The position numbers were made by a program, and so were the translations under genes. This document shows, in pieces, positions 32,898 through 41,025 of a stretch of DNA of 49,846 nucleotides. The notes beneath the pieces are model-generated. The model was given only the letters and a program-made list of their open reading frames with translations, was not told the origin of the DNA and made no database searches. Position 1 is the first letter of the stretch. The number at the start of each line of letters is the position of its first letter. Origin of the DNA: Treponema sp. (GTDB lineage Bacteria; Spirochaetota; Spirochaetia; Treponematales; Treponemataceae); contig JAAVAP010000021.1 in NCBI GenBank assembly GCA_014804005.1, positions 16,341 through 66,186 of the forward strand, given 5' to 3'.

Positions 32898-34367
32898 TTA
32901 TTTTTTTGGCGTGCGGCCGAAATCGCGAATTGCGTTCGGCACAAAATCGTCGTCCTTCGCACGGACAATTGTCGATTGCGGCAAATCGTATTTTGTATAC
33001 AAAAGCGTTTCGTGCCCGTTGCAAGTCCACGGCGTTTCGAGTCCGTTTTGCGAATCCGCTAAAAGCCACGAATTTTTTTCGGGAACGAGCGCGGAAAAAT
33101 TCGGCGCGACAAATTCAATTTTGGAATCACGGCGAATCAAATTGAGCGCATCGATTTTGTACAAAAACCAGCCCGCGTGTTTTTCGATTGCGGGCATCGC
33201 CTTTTCGGGATGAAGCGCGAAATCTTTTTCGCGCGCTTTTTTTGCTTCGGGATGCATCGCGGAAAGTTCGGATTTTCTTTGAAGAACTGAAGCCTCCCCC
33301 TTTGCAAAAATTTCTTCGGCTTCTTCTTCGCCCAATTTCTTTTGGATCGTAGCCGCCAAGTCATACGCGCTGTCGCTCGCGCCGCTCGCGGTTTTGTCCG
33401 CCTCCGAAGAATCGTAATAAAAACCTGTGGTGCTTTCGCGGTGGCTCACGTTTTCAAGTTCCGCGATGAATGGAGCGGCTTCACTTTCGCTTATTTTTCC
33501 TTCGAGCGCGTCAATCGCTTTGCGATAGGCGCGTGTTACGAGCGCGGTGTAGTAGACGCTTTTCATTCGCCCTTCAATTTTAAGCGCGTCGATTCCAGCG
33601 GTTCTCATGTCGGCGAGATGTCCAATCATTTGCAAATCTTTGCTCGACAAAATCGCGGTGAAATCTTCGCCTTCAAAAACTGGAAAAAATTCTCCCTTGC
33701 GATTTTGTTCTTCCAAAAAAAGTTCGCCGGATTGCGCAAGTTGCTTCGCGCCTTCCTTCGATTTCAAATCGAAATTCCAACGGCAAGTGTGCGAGCAAAA
33801 TCCGCGCTGTGCGCTTCGGTTTGTGAGATACGCGCTCAAAAGACAGCGGCCCGAATACGCGACGCACATCGCGCCATGCACGAACGCTTCGAGTTCCATT
33901 TCAGGAACGGCATCTTTTATTTGGCGGATTTCCGCAAGCGAAGTTTCGCGTCCAAGAACGATTCTTTTGAAGCCGAGCGACTTGTACATTTTTGCCGCCT
34001 CGCGATTTATGCAGCTCGCTTGCGTGCTCAAATGCAATGCCGCTTCGGGAAAATGCTTTTGCAAAATCGGCACGATTCCCAAATCTTGCACGATAAAAGA
34101 ATCGATCGGATAATTTTTAAAATATTCGATGTTTTGCAAAAACGAATCGATGTCGCGATTGTGAAATAAAATGTTGAGCGCGCAATAAAGTTTTTTTTGC
34201 GGAAATTGTTTTTTCAATTCTGCCACGCGATTGAATTCTTCGCCGTAAAAATTGTCGGCCTTTACGCGCAACGAAAATTTTTTCAGCCCGATGTACGCGG
34301 CATCCGCGCCGTAAGCATAAGCGTAATATAATTTTTGAACGTTGCCCGCAGGCGAAAGCAATTCCAT
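32898..34367 (-). CDS. U32-family protein, TrhP/YegQ-like
   Basis: The product is 489 aa. The start MELLSPAGNVQKLYYAYAYG then ADAAYIGLKKFSLRVKADNF and the block EAFVHGAMCVAYSGRCLLSA, LTNRSAQRGFCSHTCRW are U32 signatures, including the conserved cysteines. Members of this size and pattern are TrhP (YegQ/YrrO), which take part in hydroxylation of tRNA uridine-34; RlhA is a more distant alternative. The C-terminal half is less conserved. No Shine-Dalgarno is visible, so it may be translated by coupling with the esterase-like gene, whose stop codon is 21 bp upstream. Confidence 0.85.
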   Translation of the reverse strand: MELLSPAGNVQKLYYAYAYGADAAYIGLKKFSLRVKADNFYGEEFNRVAELKKQFPQKKLYCALNILFHNRDIDSFLQNIEYFKNYPIDSFIVQDLGIVPILQKHFPEAALHLSTQASCINREAAKMYKSLGFKRIVLGRETSLAEIRQIKDAVPEMELEAFVHGAMCVAYSGRCLLSAYLTNRSAQRGFCSHTCRWNFDLKSKEGAKQLAQSGELFLEEQNRKGEFFPVFEGEDFTAILSSKDLQMIGHLADMRTAGIDALKIEGRMKSVYYTALVTRAYRKAIDALEGKISESEAAPFIAELENVSHRESTTGFYYDSSEADKTASGASDSAYDLAATIQKKLGEEEAEEIFAKGEASVLQRKSELSAMHPEAKKAREKDFALHPEKAMPAIEKHAGWFLYKIDALNLIRRDSKIEFVAPNFSALVPEKNSWLLADSQNGLETPWTCNGHETLLYTKYDLPQSTIVRAKDDDFVPNAIRDFGRTPKK

Positions 34368-34388
34368 TTTTTTTTGCCGTACTAAGGA

Positions 34389-35381
34389 TTATCCTTTGAT
34401 TCCGTGTTCTAAAGTTGGAGCGCAATTCAAAGTGTCTTCGTCAGGAATTTCGGTTTGAAGGCGCACGAGCCGTCCGACGCGCTCCACCGCCAAATGAGAT
34501 TCCGCCAAAAATTCGTCCGCCATTTGGAACATAAAAATCATGTCGTCCCAAATGTCGAGCTGGCAAACGCCGCCCGCTTCGGAAAGAATTTTTTGGAATT
34601 CTTTCGCGTCCTCCAAAAGAATTTCTCGCGAGCCAATTTGAATGAAAACCGGCGGAAAATTTTTCAAAGATTCAGGCGAAATGAACATTGGCGAAACGAG
34701 CGGGCTTTCGAGATTTTCGCCGTTCGCGTAAATTTCCGAACTTCGCTTCAAACATTCGCTCGCAAGAATTTCATCGCGCGATTTTCTGTTTTTTATGATT
34801 TGAGAATTCGCGCTGAAATTGAGCCATGGAGAAAACAAAATCACTTGCTTGATGCAATTTCTGTAACGCTCGCGCAACGACAAAATCAAAGCCATCGCCT
34901 GGCTTGCGCCCGAGCCGTCGGCGGCTATTATTATTTCGGGTAACGCTTGTTCCTCTTCGGAATTCAGCGAACATGCAATTTGCTCTTCGGTAAAAACCGC
35001 GCGGAAAACATTTTGCAAATCTTCCAATGCGGCGGGATGCGCGTTTTCCGGGGCAAGGCGAAATTCAGGAATGACGATTCGGCACGAAGTGGCAGCGGCG
35101 AGCGAAGCGCAAAACGAACGCCACGCTTTTTTTGAACCGCCGACAAAGCATCCTCCGTGAATGTAAATCATAATTTTGTTCAGTGAATAAATTTCCGGCA
35201 CGAGCATGTCGCAAGGAATTTCTGCGAATTTTTGCTCATTGCATTCCACGCTGTTCGGCAAAATCGCGCAGGAAAATTTTTCATCGATTGTGCGGCGAAA
35301 AATTTCCACTTCCTGTTTTGTAGAAAAAGCGAGCGAGCGCAATTTTTTTATCGCTGATTTTTTGTCGTCGTTTTTGTTCAT
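34389..35381 (-). CDS. Alpha/beta-hydrolase-like protein (HSL type) lacking the catalytic triad
   Basis: The product is 330 aa from the ATG at 35381; a longer TTG frame to 35402 would run through the promoter. It keeps the HSL/acetyl-esterase layout: the oxyanion motif KIMIYIHGGCFVGGSKKAW, then CRIVIPEFRLAPENAHPAAL. Key residues have changed. The nucleophile elbow GDSAGG reads ADGSGA, the acid region reads GSREILLEDA, and the histidine motif WxxMxHxFQ reads WDDMIFMFQ, so His is Phe. It is therefore probably not a conventional esterase; it may be a pseudoenzyme or use a rearranged site. It is divergent from metA over a perfect inverted repeat and upstream of the U32 gene. Confidence 0.8.
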   Translation of the reverse strand: MNKNDDKKSAIKKLRSLAFSTKQEVEIFRRTIDEKFSCAILPNSVECNEQKFAEIPCDMLVPEIYSLNKIMIYIHGGCFVGGSKKAWRSFCASLAAATSCRIVIPEFRLAPENAHPAALEDLQNVFRAVFTEEQIACSLNSEEEQALPEIIIAADGSGASQAMALILSLRERYRNCIKQVILFSPWLNFSANSQIIKNRKSRDEILASECLKRSSEIYANGENLESPLVSPMFISPESLKNFPPVFIQIGSREILLEDAKEFQKILSEAGGVCQLDIWDDMIFMFQMADEFLAESHLAVERVGRLVRLQTEIPDEDTLNCAPTLEHGIKG

Positions 35382-35384
35382 CCT

Positions 35385-35429
35385 AAAACAAGTGTAGCAC
35401 AAAATTGATTTTTATGCTACACTTGTTTT
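35385..35429. promoter_or_regulatory. Symmetric divergent promoter: 15-bp perfect inverted repeat
   Basis: AAAACAAGTGTAGCA (35385-35399) and TGCTACACTTGTTTT (35415-35429) are exact inverted copies separated by 15 nt. Each arm carries an extended -10, TG-C-TACACT, pointing outward. TACACT ends 7 nt before the metA ATG (35431) and 9 nt before the esterase-like ATG (35381). Both transcripts would be leaderless or nearly so. The symmetry could also bind a dimeric regulator. Confidence 0.6.
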
Positions 35430-35430
35430 C

Positions 35431-36345
35431 ATGCCGATAAAAATCAAAACTGATTTGCCTGCAAGAAAAGTTCTCGAAAGCGAAAATATTTTTGTGATGA
35501 CGGAAGATCGCGCAATGATTCAAGATATTCGTCCGCTCAAAATCGCTATCGTGAATTTGATGCCAATAAAATGCACGACCGAAACTCAGCTTTTGCGACA
35601 TCTTTCAAACACGCCGATTCAAGTGGACATTTCTTTGATTCGAATGGAAAGCCATAATTCCACCCACACTTTGGAAGATTATCTCGAGCGATTTTACATT
35701 CCGTCAAGTGAAATGCTTGAGCGAAAATATGACGGCTTGATTATAACCGGCGCGCCTGTGGAACAAATTCCGTTTGAGCAAGTGGATTATTGGAACGAGC
35801 TTTGCGCGATTATGGATTGGGCAAAAAAAAATGTTTTTTCCACGCTTTACATTTGCTGGGGGGCGCAGGCTGGCTTGTATCATCATTTTGGAATTCCGAA
35901 ATATGATTTGCCGAAAAAAATGTTCGGCATTTTCAAGCACACTCGTTCAACGCAAAATTCCGATCCTCTTCTTCGCGGATTTGATGACGAATTTTTAATT
36001 CCGCAATCACGCCACACAGCGACTCATTATGATGACATCACATCGCATCCTGAACTTGTGGTTTTGGCAGAAGGCGCGGAGACAGGCCCTGCAATAATCA
36101 AGACGAACGACAACAGCGCGATTTTTATAACAGGCCATTTGGAATATGACACGAACACTTTGCGCGATGAATATTGGCGCGACAAAAATAAAAATCTGCC
36201 GATTGAAATTCCAAAAAATTATTTTCCCGATGACAATCCTGAAAATGCGCCGGTTTCCACTTGGCGCGGCACGGCTTCGCTTTTTTATCGCAACTGGTTG
36301 AATTATTACGTCTATCAAGAAACGCCGTTTAATTTTGTAATTTAA
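35431..36345 (+). CDS. metA: Homoserine O-acyltransferase MetA, predicted acetyl-CoA type
   Basis: The product is 304 aa, typical of MetA. It activates homoserine for methionine synthesis. The N-terminus KIKTDLPARKVLESENIFVM and the LNLMP-like VNLMPIKCTTETQLLRHL are canonical. Catalytic residues are visible: Cys in STLYICWGAQAGLYHHFG, His in PQSRHTATHYDD or a neighbour, and Glu in ITGHLEYDTNTL. The specificity position lies in TGAPVEQIPFEQVDYW. Glu after PV is the state linked to acetyl-CoA use, whereas E. coli MetA has Gly there, so an O-acetyltransferase is predicted. No ribosome binding site; an extended -10 lies 7 nt upstream. Confidence 0.95.
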   Translation: MPIKIKTDLPARKVLESENIFVMTEDRAMIQDIRPLKIAIVNLMPIKCTTETQLLRHLSNTPIQVDISLIRMESHNSTHTLEDYLERFYIPSSEMLERKYDGLIITGAPVEQIPFEQVDYWNELCAIMDWAKKNVFSTLYICWGAQAGLYHHFGIPKYDLPKKMFGIFKHTRSTQNSDPLLRGFDDEFLIPQSRHTATHYDDITSHPELVVLAEGAETGPAIIKTNDNSAIFITGHLEYDTNTLRDEYWRDKNKNLPIEIPKNYFPDDNPENAPVSTWRGTASLFYRNWLNYYVYQETPFNFVI

Positions 36346-36419
36346 TTTTGATGGAATCAATGAAGACTTTTGCATGGCGTGAAGTTTTTATGCTTCGGGT
36401 GTTCAAGGGAAAATTTTTG

Positions 36420-37250
36420 ATGAAAAAACATTGGGGAAATTTTATTTTTTCTCTTGCGATTTTCATTTTGGCGAATTCTTGCGCGTCGAACAAATTTGAA
36501 TTTATTGATGCCGGCGGCGGACAACACAAAACGCGCCTTTACGAAAATGTCGCGCGGCATGATTTTCGCGAAGATGGTTTTGTGGCGCGTGGAAGCCGCA
36601 TGACTTATACTGGGGAGGGGTACACGTCGCGGCAAGGAATTGACATTTCGCATCACGACGGAAAAATCGATTGGAAAAAAGTCAAGGCGTGGGGCGTGGA
36701 TTTTGTGATTTTGCGCGTGGGCTACATGGGCTATCAGTCGGGCAAAATAAAAATCGACGAACGCTTTCATCAAAATGTTAAGGACGCGCTCGCCGCAGGG
36801 CTTGAAGTGGGCGTGTACATTTTTGCGCAAGCCATCAACGAAGAAGAAGCCTTGGAAGAAGCGCGATTTGTTTTGCGAGAAATTAAAGATTATAAAATTA
36901 CTCTGCCTGTGGTTTACGATCCTGAAAGCATTCCTTGGGATTCCGCGCGAACGGACGGCGTTTCAAAAAAGCAGTTTACAAAAAACGCGCGCGCTTTTTG
37001 CGAGGCAATTCGGGACGCGGGATACAAGCCGATGATTTATATGAATATGATGTGGCAGGCTTTTCAATTGGATTTGGAAGAATTGAGCGAGTTTGATTTT
37101 TGGTACGCCGACTACGAAAAAATTCCGCAAACGCCGTATCGATTTACATTTTGGCAATATTCTTGCATGGGAATCGTTGACGGAATCAACGTACCTGCCA
37201 AAAAAGATTGCCTCGTGGATATGAACATTTGGATTTTGAAAGACGAATAA
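36420..37250 (+). CDS. GH25 lysozyme-family lipoprotein
   Basis: The product is 276 aa from MKKHWGNFIFSLAIFILANS with a lipobox ending ANSC; AAGGGA lies upstream, and the longer frame to 36348 has no signal support. The GH25 barrel is clear: YTSRQGIDISHHDGKIDWKK, VDFVILRVGYMGYQSG, GLEVGVYIFAQAINEEEALE and LPVVYDPESIPWDSA, where the Asp and Glu of YDPE are the expected catalytic acids. It ends YRFTFWQYSCMGIVDGINVP. The family cleaves the beta-1,4 MurNAc-GlcNAc bond in peptidoglycan. A lipid-anchored form suggests a role in wall remodelling. It lies downstream of metA on the same strand. Confidence 0.92.
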   Translation: MKKHWGNFIFSLAIFILANSCASNKFEFIDAGGGQHKTRLYENVARHDFREDGFVARGSRMTYTGEGYTSRQGIDISHHDGKIDWKKVKAWGVDFVILRVGYMGYQSGKIKIDERFHQNVKDALAAGLEVGVYIFAQAINEEEALEEARFVLREIKDYKITLPVVYDPESIPWDSARTDGVSKKQFTKNARAFCEAIRDAGYKPMIYMNMMWQAFQLDLEELSEFDFWYADYEKIPQTPYRFTFWQYSCMGIVDGINVPAKKDCLVDMNIWILKDE

Positions 37251-37280
37251 AGTTTGCGGCGTTGTGGAACGCAGGGGCTT

Positions 37281-37348
37281 GGGGGCGAAGCCCCCGAAGA
37301 AAGGGTAGGACGCAACGAAGTGCGGACGTAGGGGAAGACTTTCCCCTA
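37281..37348. terminator. Two hairpins between convergent genes
   Basis: GGGGGC-GAA-GCCCCC (37281-37295) and TAGGGGAA-GACT-TTCCCCTA (37329-37348) are perfect stems. They lie between the ends of the converging GH25 and TPM genes and could end transcripts from both sides, although U-tracts are poor. Confidence 0.45.
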
Positions 37349-37369
37349 CTAAAGCATACTAGTAAAATT

Positions 37370-38158
37370 TTACCAGCCGCCACTCGCGCCGCCTCCGCCA
37401 AATCCTCCGCCACCGCCTCGGAAGCCGCCGCGTGAAGAGCCGCCGAATCCGCCTGCGCCCGAATTGAAATTGCTTGTGTAATAAGATGTGCCTCGCGAAC
37501 GGCCTGCTCGGTTTATGAAAAACGGTGCCCATGGAATCCAGTGGCGCAACAAGTTGTATTTCGTGGAAAGCATTCCCGTGAACATCATGAAATATAAAAT
37601 GAAAAAAATTGTCATCGCGATTATCGCAATCGGGTCGGCTTCGGAAGCGTCTTCGATTTCCGCGCCGCCTGAAATTTGCGCGTCGGGCGCGATGATTTTT
37701 GCGATTGCCTTTGCGCCTTTTATTATTCCTTCCGAATATTTTCCGTTTTGAAAATTCGGCGCAATGACGTTGCGAATTATCATTCCGCATTTTGCGTCGG
37801 TCAAATCGCCTTCAACGCCGTAGCCAGTTTCAATGCGAATCTTTTTTTCGTCGAACGCAATCAAAAGCAAAACTCCCTTGCTGTCCTCGGCGTTTCCCAA
37901 GCCCCATTCGCGCGCCACTTTAATCGCATACCCTTCAAGCGATTCGCCTTTGAGCGAAGGAATCGTGAGCACGGCAATTTGCGCCGAAGAATTTTTGTCG
38001 AGCGAAATAAGGAATTGTTCCAGTTCCTGCCGCTTTGATTGCGACATGATTTTCGCGTTGTCCACGACAGGACTCGTCAAGGCGGGAATTTCCAACGCAA
38101 AAAAATTTGCGCAAGTCAAAATTAAAAAAATGAAAATCGCGTTTAATTTTTTTTGCAT
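37370..38158 (-). CDS. TPM-domain protein, YgcG family, secreted
   Basis: The product is 262 aa. A signal peptide (MQKKLNAIFIFLILTCANFF followed by ALEIPAL) leads to a TPM_phosphatase domain. Its elements are VVDNAKIMSQSKRQELEQFL, SAQIAVLTIPSLKGES, YAIKVAREWGLGNAEDSKGV and IRIETGYGVEGDLTDAKCG. A transmembrane helix (IIAMTIFFILYFMMFTGMLS) follows, and then a glycine-rich tail typical of YgcG proteins. The domain has been linked to phosphatase activity and to repair of membrane-protein complexes, but the role in bacteria is unsettled. It forms an operon with a second TPM protein and LemA. Confidence 0.88.
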   Translation of the reverse strand: MQKKLNAIFIFLILTCANFFALEIPALTSPVVDNAKIMSQSKRQELEQFLISLDKNSSAQIAVLTIPSLKGESLEGYAIKVAREWGLGNAEDSKGVLLLIAFDEKKIRIETGYGVEGDLTDAKCGMIIRNVIAPNFQNGKYSEGIIKGAKAIAKIIAPDAQISGGAEIEDASEADPIAIIAMTIFFILYFMMFTGMLSTKYNLLRHWIPWAPFFINRAGRSRGTSYYTSNFNSGAGGFGGSSRGGFRGGGGGFGGGGASGGW

Positions 38159-38188
38159 CTTTGTAAATTGCTCTCCAAAATGAAAAAT

Positions 38189-38884
38189 TTATTTTTCCAA
38201 AATCAAAAAGGCGTTGTCCAATTCATCAGGATTGTCGTTTTCGTTCGCGGGAAAATATTGCGCCAAAAGTTCACCGCATTTTTCCACCGCGTCGCAAAAC
38301 GCGCCTTCGATATTTTTTTTGCCGAGTTCCGCCGCAAGGGAATCCGCGATTATGTTCCACAAATCGTCGCCGATTTTTTTCGCGATTCCTTCGTCCGCCA
38401 CGATTCGAACTTGCCTTTCCAAAAATGAAACGAAAATCAAAATGCCTGTGTGTTCGCGCGTGGAATAAATTCCGCATTCGGTGAACGCTCGCATTGCTCG
38501 CGCAGTCGTTTCTTTTCGCTTGAAAAAATTCGGAATGACTATTCTGTCCAACGCGGGAATATTGAACAAAAAGAAAAAAAGCAAAATCAGGCAAAAACTC
38601 GCAAAGCCATAAATTGCGGGCAAATACCATTCCGGGCTGCTCCAACTGTGGCTTTCATAAAACGCGCGAATCGTTTTTGCGAACGGCAAGGCTGCGATCG
38701 TGATTGCGAGCGAAACAATCAGCGCGGCGAAAAGTTCCCAAAAAGAATAGTCGCTGCTTTCCGCCGCCACCGCGATTACGATTTCGCCCGAAGTTTTGCT
38801 TTCCGCATTTTTGATGGAATCTTTTATTCGGTCGAACGCATCGTCGCTCAAATTCAATTTTTTGACCAAAGTTTTCGTGTCCAA
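38189..38884 (-). CDS. Second TPM-domain membrane protein
   Basis: The product is 231 aa from a TTG at 38884-38882 with GGAG upstream; the frame extends further but the extra part overlaps the LemA gene. The N-terminal DAFDRIKDSIKNAESKTSGE begins a TPM domain, interrupted by two membrane helices (LFAALIVSLAITIAALPFAK and YGFASFCLILLFFFLFNIPA). It continues ILIFVSFLERQVRIVADEGI, the family C-terminal motif. There is no glycine-rich tail. Pairing of a YgcG-like and a membrane TPM protein behind lemA is a widespread arrangement. Confidence 0.82.
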   Translation of the reverse strand: MDTKTLVKKLNLSDDAFDRIKDSIKNAESKTSGEIVIAVAAESSDYSFWELFAALIVSLAITIAALPFAKTIRAFYESHSWSSPEWYLPAIYGFASFCLILLFFFLFNIPALDRIVIPNFFKRKETTARAMRAFTECGIYSTREHTGILIFVSFLERQVRIVADEGIAKKIGDDLWNIIADSLAAELGKKNIEGAFCDAVEKCGELLAQYFPANENDNPDELDNAFLILEK

Positions 38885-38930
38885 ATTTTTTCTCCAAATT
38901 ATGAGGAAAATTTCGCTTTTCGCCCGCAAA

Positions 38931-39536
38931 CTAAAATTCGACTTTTGGCGCGGACTGCGCTTCTTGGCTCGCGGCGAACATTTGCTTTGCCGCAAAGCCG
39001 TTCATGTTCGCGACGAAATTCTGCGGAAATTTTCTGATGAAAACATTGTAGCGTTGAACGGCGTTATTGTAATCGGTGCGCGCGACGGCGATGCGATTTT
39101 CCGTTCCTTCGAGCTGATCTTGCAGCGCGAGAAAATTTTCATTCGCCTTGAGTTCGGGATAATTTTCCGCCACCGCCAAAAGATTTCGGATGCCCGCGCT
39201 CAGCTGATTTTGCGCGTTTTGGAATTCCTGAAATTTCTGCGCGTCCTGCAAATCGCTTGCGTTGATATTTACGCTTTGCGCTTTCGAGCGCATTTCGGTA
39301 ACTTTGACAAAAGTCTCGCTTTCGTGCGAAGCGTAGCCTTTGACCGTGCTCACCAAATTGGGAATTAAATCCGAGCGGCGTTGATATTGAGTTTGGACTT
39401 GCGCCCATTTCGCGTTTACATTTTCGTCCAGCTCGACCATCGAATTGTAGTTGCCAACGAAAAATCTGTACGCGGCAAAAATCAAGACCAAAATCACGCC
39501 GAGCGCAATCAGCAAATTTTGCAAACCTTTTTTCAT
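38931..39536 (-). CDS. lemA: LemA family protein
   Basis: The product is 201 aa from MKKGLQNLLIALGVILVLIF, with GGAG before the ATG; a longer frame to 39581 lacks a site. One N-terminal membrane helix is followed by the LemA helical domain: NSMVELDENVNAKWAQVQTQ, YQRRSDLIPNLVSTVKGYAS, HESETFVKVTEMRSKA, YPELKANENFLALQDQLEGT and ENRIAVARTDYNNAVQRYNV. These are near-perfect family signatures. Function is unknown in general. It is the first gene of the lemA-TPM-TPM operon. Confidence 0.95.
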   Translation of the reverse strand: MKKGLQNLLIALGVILVLIFAAYRFFVGNYNSMVELDENVNAKWAQVQTQYQRRSDLIPNLVSTVKGYASHESETFVKVTEMRSKAQSVNINASDLQDAQKFQEFQNAQNQLSAGIRNLLAVAENYPELKANENFLALQDQLEGTENRIAVARTDYNNAVQRYNVFIRKFPQNFVANMNGFAAKQMFAASQEAQSAPKVEF

Positions 39537-39598
39537 TTTTATTTTCTCCGAATTTTTTTCGTGCTTCATAAAGAAGCGCATTCAAAATTAAAACAATT

Positions 39599-40819
39599 TT
39601 AAGGACGCCGCGTTTCGGTTGCCTTTGTGTTGTGCGCGACAATGTAGCATCCGAACATCGCAGTGGCCGCGTCAAAAAGTGCAGCGAAAGATCCGATGAT
39701 TGCGGCGGCCGGCATGAAAAGCAAAAATCCGTTTTCCATTCCGCGGCCGTATATCGTGCACAAAATCGTGAGCGCGGTGAAAGTTCCGCCCACGGGAATT
39801 CCGCCGAGCAAAAACGAAAGCGCAAAAGCTGTCACCGAAATGAAAAGCAGCGAAGAAAGTTCGATGTTCAAATCCGAATACGAATGCAAAATCATCACGA
39901 AGCTGATTATTATAACAAGCGCGTTTCCGCCGCGCGCGAAAATCGAAAAAAGCGGAAACGAAAATCCGCTCGTGCGTTGCTTGATTCCCAAATTTTCATT
40001 TCCCATTTGAATTTCCGATGAAAGCGCGAGATTCGTGTCGCCCGAAAAAAACGCGACCAAAAACGGCACGATTGAAGCGTACAAAATTTTCAGCGGCTTT
40101 CCGTTCCTGCAAGTGAGTTTTATTATGAGCGGATAAATCAGTCCGACGACCACGATAAATTCGACAGAAAGCATTACGATGAGCGGCAAAAAAATTCCGC
40201 TTTTTATTATGCTTTTGAATTGCACCGTCCAAGCGCATGTCAAGAAAAAAAATCCCATGCTGAAAAATTCCACGAACACCGTTGAAATATTGTAGAACAA
40301 TTCGCTCGCGCAATCCAGCAAAGAAAGCATCGGCTTTAAGTTCGACTGGTGAATGCAGCAGCCCGCGCCGACCACCATTGCGAATACGAATGTCGGCAAA
40401 AGGAACGCGCCATTGTCGAGCGCGCTGAATGCGGAATAAGGGAAAATTGTTCGAAGCAAATCCTGAATGTCGAGCGAAGCGATTTCGTTTGTGTGTTCCG
40501 TCGTGATTGGAATGTGCGGAAAATTGCGAACGATTACAATCGAAATAAATCCGAGCAACGCAAGCAAAATCGAAGAAGCGATTATTACGGCAAAAGTCAA
40601 AATCGAAGTTTGCGTCAAAAGCTTGTCGCTGCGCAAGCGACGCATCGCGGTGATTCCAGAAAAAAACAAAAGCGGCATCAATGTGTAGCGTCCGATTCGC
40701 ACGATGATTTCGGTTACGAAAGAAAGCGCGACATTCCATTGCGAATTTTCGAACGGCAAAATCAACGCCGCCAAAATTCCAAGCGCGATACCAATCAAAT
40801 ATCTTCTCAAAATTCTCAT
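39599..40819 (-). CDS. Dicarboxylate/amino acid:cation symporter (DAACS family)
   Basis: The product is 406 aa from MRILRRYLIGIALGILAALI. It has eight or more membrane helices. Family marks are IGRYTLMPLLFFSGITAMRR, TIFPYSAFSALDNGAFLLPT and FLVAFFSGDTNLALSSEIQM, then a helical hairpin and GGIPVGGTFTALTILCTIYG. In glutamate/aspartate and C4-dicarboxylate carriers these regions form the substrate and sodium sites. The substrate cannot be read. The usual SSSAATLP serine-rich loop is replaced by GDTNLALSSE, a divergent form. TATAAT (40831-40826) ends exactly 6 nt before the ATG; there is no Shine-Dalgarno. Confidence 0.85.
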   Translation of the reverse strand: MRILRRYLIGIALGILAALILPFENSQWNVALSFVTEIIVRIGRYTLMPLLFFSGITAMRRLRSDKLLTQTSILTFAVIIASSILLALLGFISIVIVRNFPHIPITTEHTNEIASLDIQDLLRTIFPYSAFSALDNGAFLLPTFVFAMVVGAGCCIHQSNLKPMLSLLDCASELFYNISTVFVEFFSMGFFFLTCAWTVQFKSIIKSGIFLPLIVMLSVEFIVVVGLIYPLIIKLTCRNGKPLKILYASIVPFLVAFFSGDTNLALSSEIQMGNENLGIKQRTSGFSFPLFSIFARGGNALVIIISFVMILHSYSDLNIELSSLLFISVTAFALSFLLGGIPVGGTFTALTILCTIYGRGMENGFLLFMPAAAIIGSFAALFDAATAMFGCYIVAHNTKATETRRP

Positions 40820-40825
40820 AAAAAA

Positions 40826-40831
40826 ATTATA
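40826..40831 (-). promoter_or_regulatory. -10 box giving a leaderless symporter mRNA
   Basis: TATAAT on the minus strand, followed by TTTTTT and then the ATG at 40819. The expected transcription start coincides with the start codon. Confidence 0.55.
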
Positions 40832-41013
40832 GCGAATTTTTTGCAAAATGAAAAGTGGGCTTTTATTTGGCGGAATTTTATTTTGTGGAATTCGCGACAA
40901 TTTTGTGAAATTCATTTTTTCATGTGCATTTTTTGTTGGCGCAAAAAAATCGCATTGCTGCGCAAATGTATCGATATTTTAAACGCGCACTTTCTTTTTG
41001 AAAAAAATTGTGA

Positions 41014-41019
41014 TATAAT
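41014..41019 (+). promoter_or_regulatory. Extended -10 box giving a leaderless mRNA
   Basis: TG-A-TATAAT, with TATAAT ending 6 nt before the ATG at 41026. The intervening AGAAAA cannot serve as a ribosome binding site at that distance. Confidence 0.55.
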
Positions 41020-41025
41020 AGAAAA

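Noticed and set aside
38885..38995. Longer N-terminus of the second TPM protein.
   Set aside because: It overlaps the end of lemA in another frame. The TTG at 38884 has GGAG at correct spacing and starts the family-like sequence.
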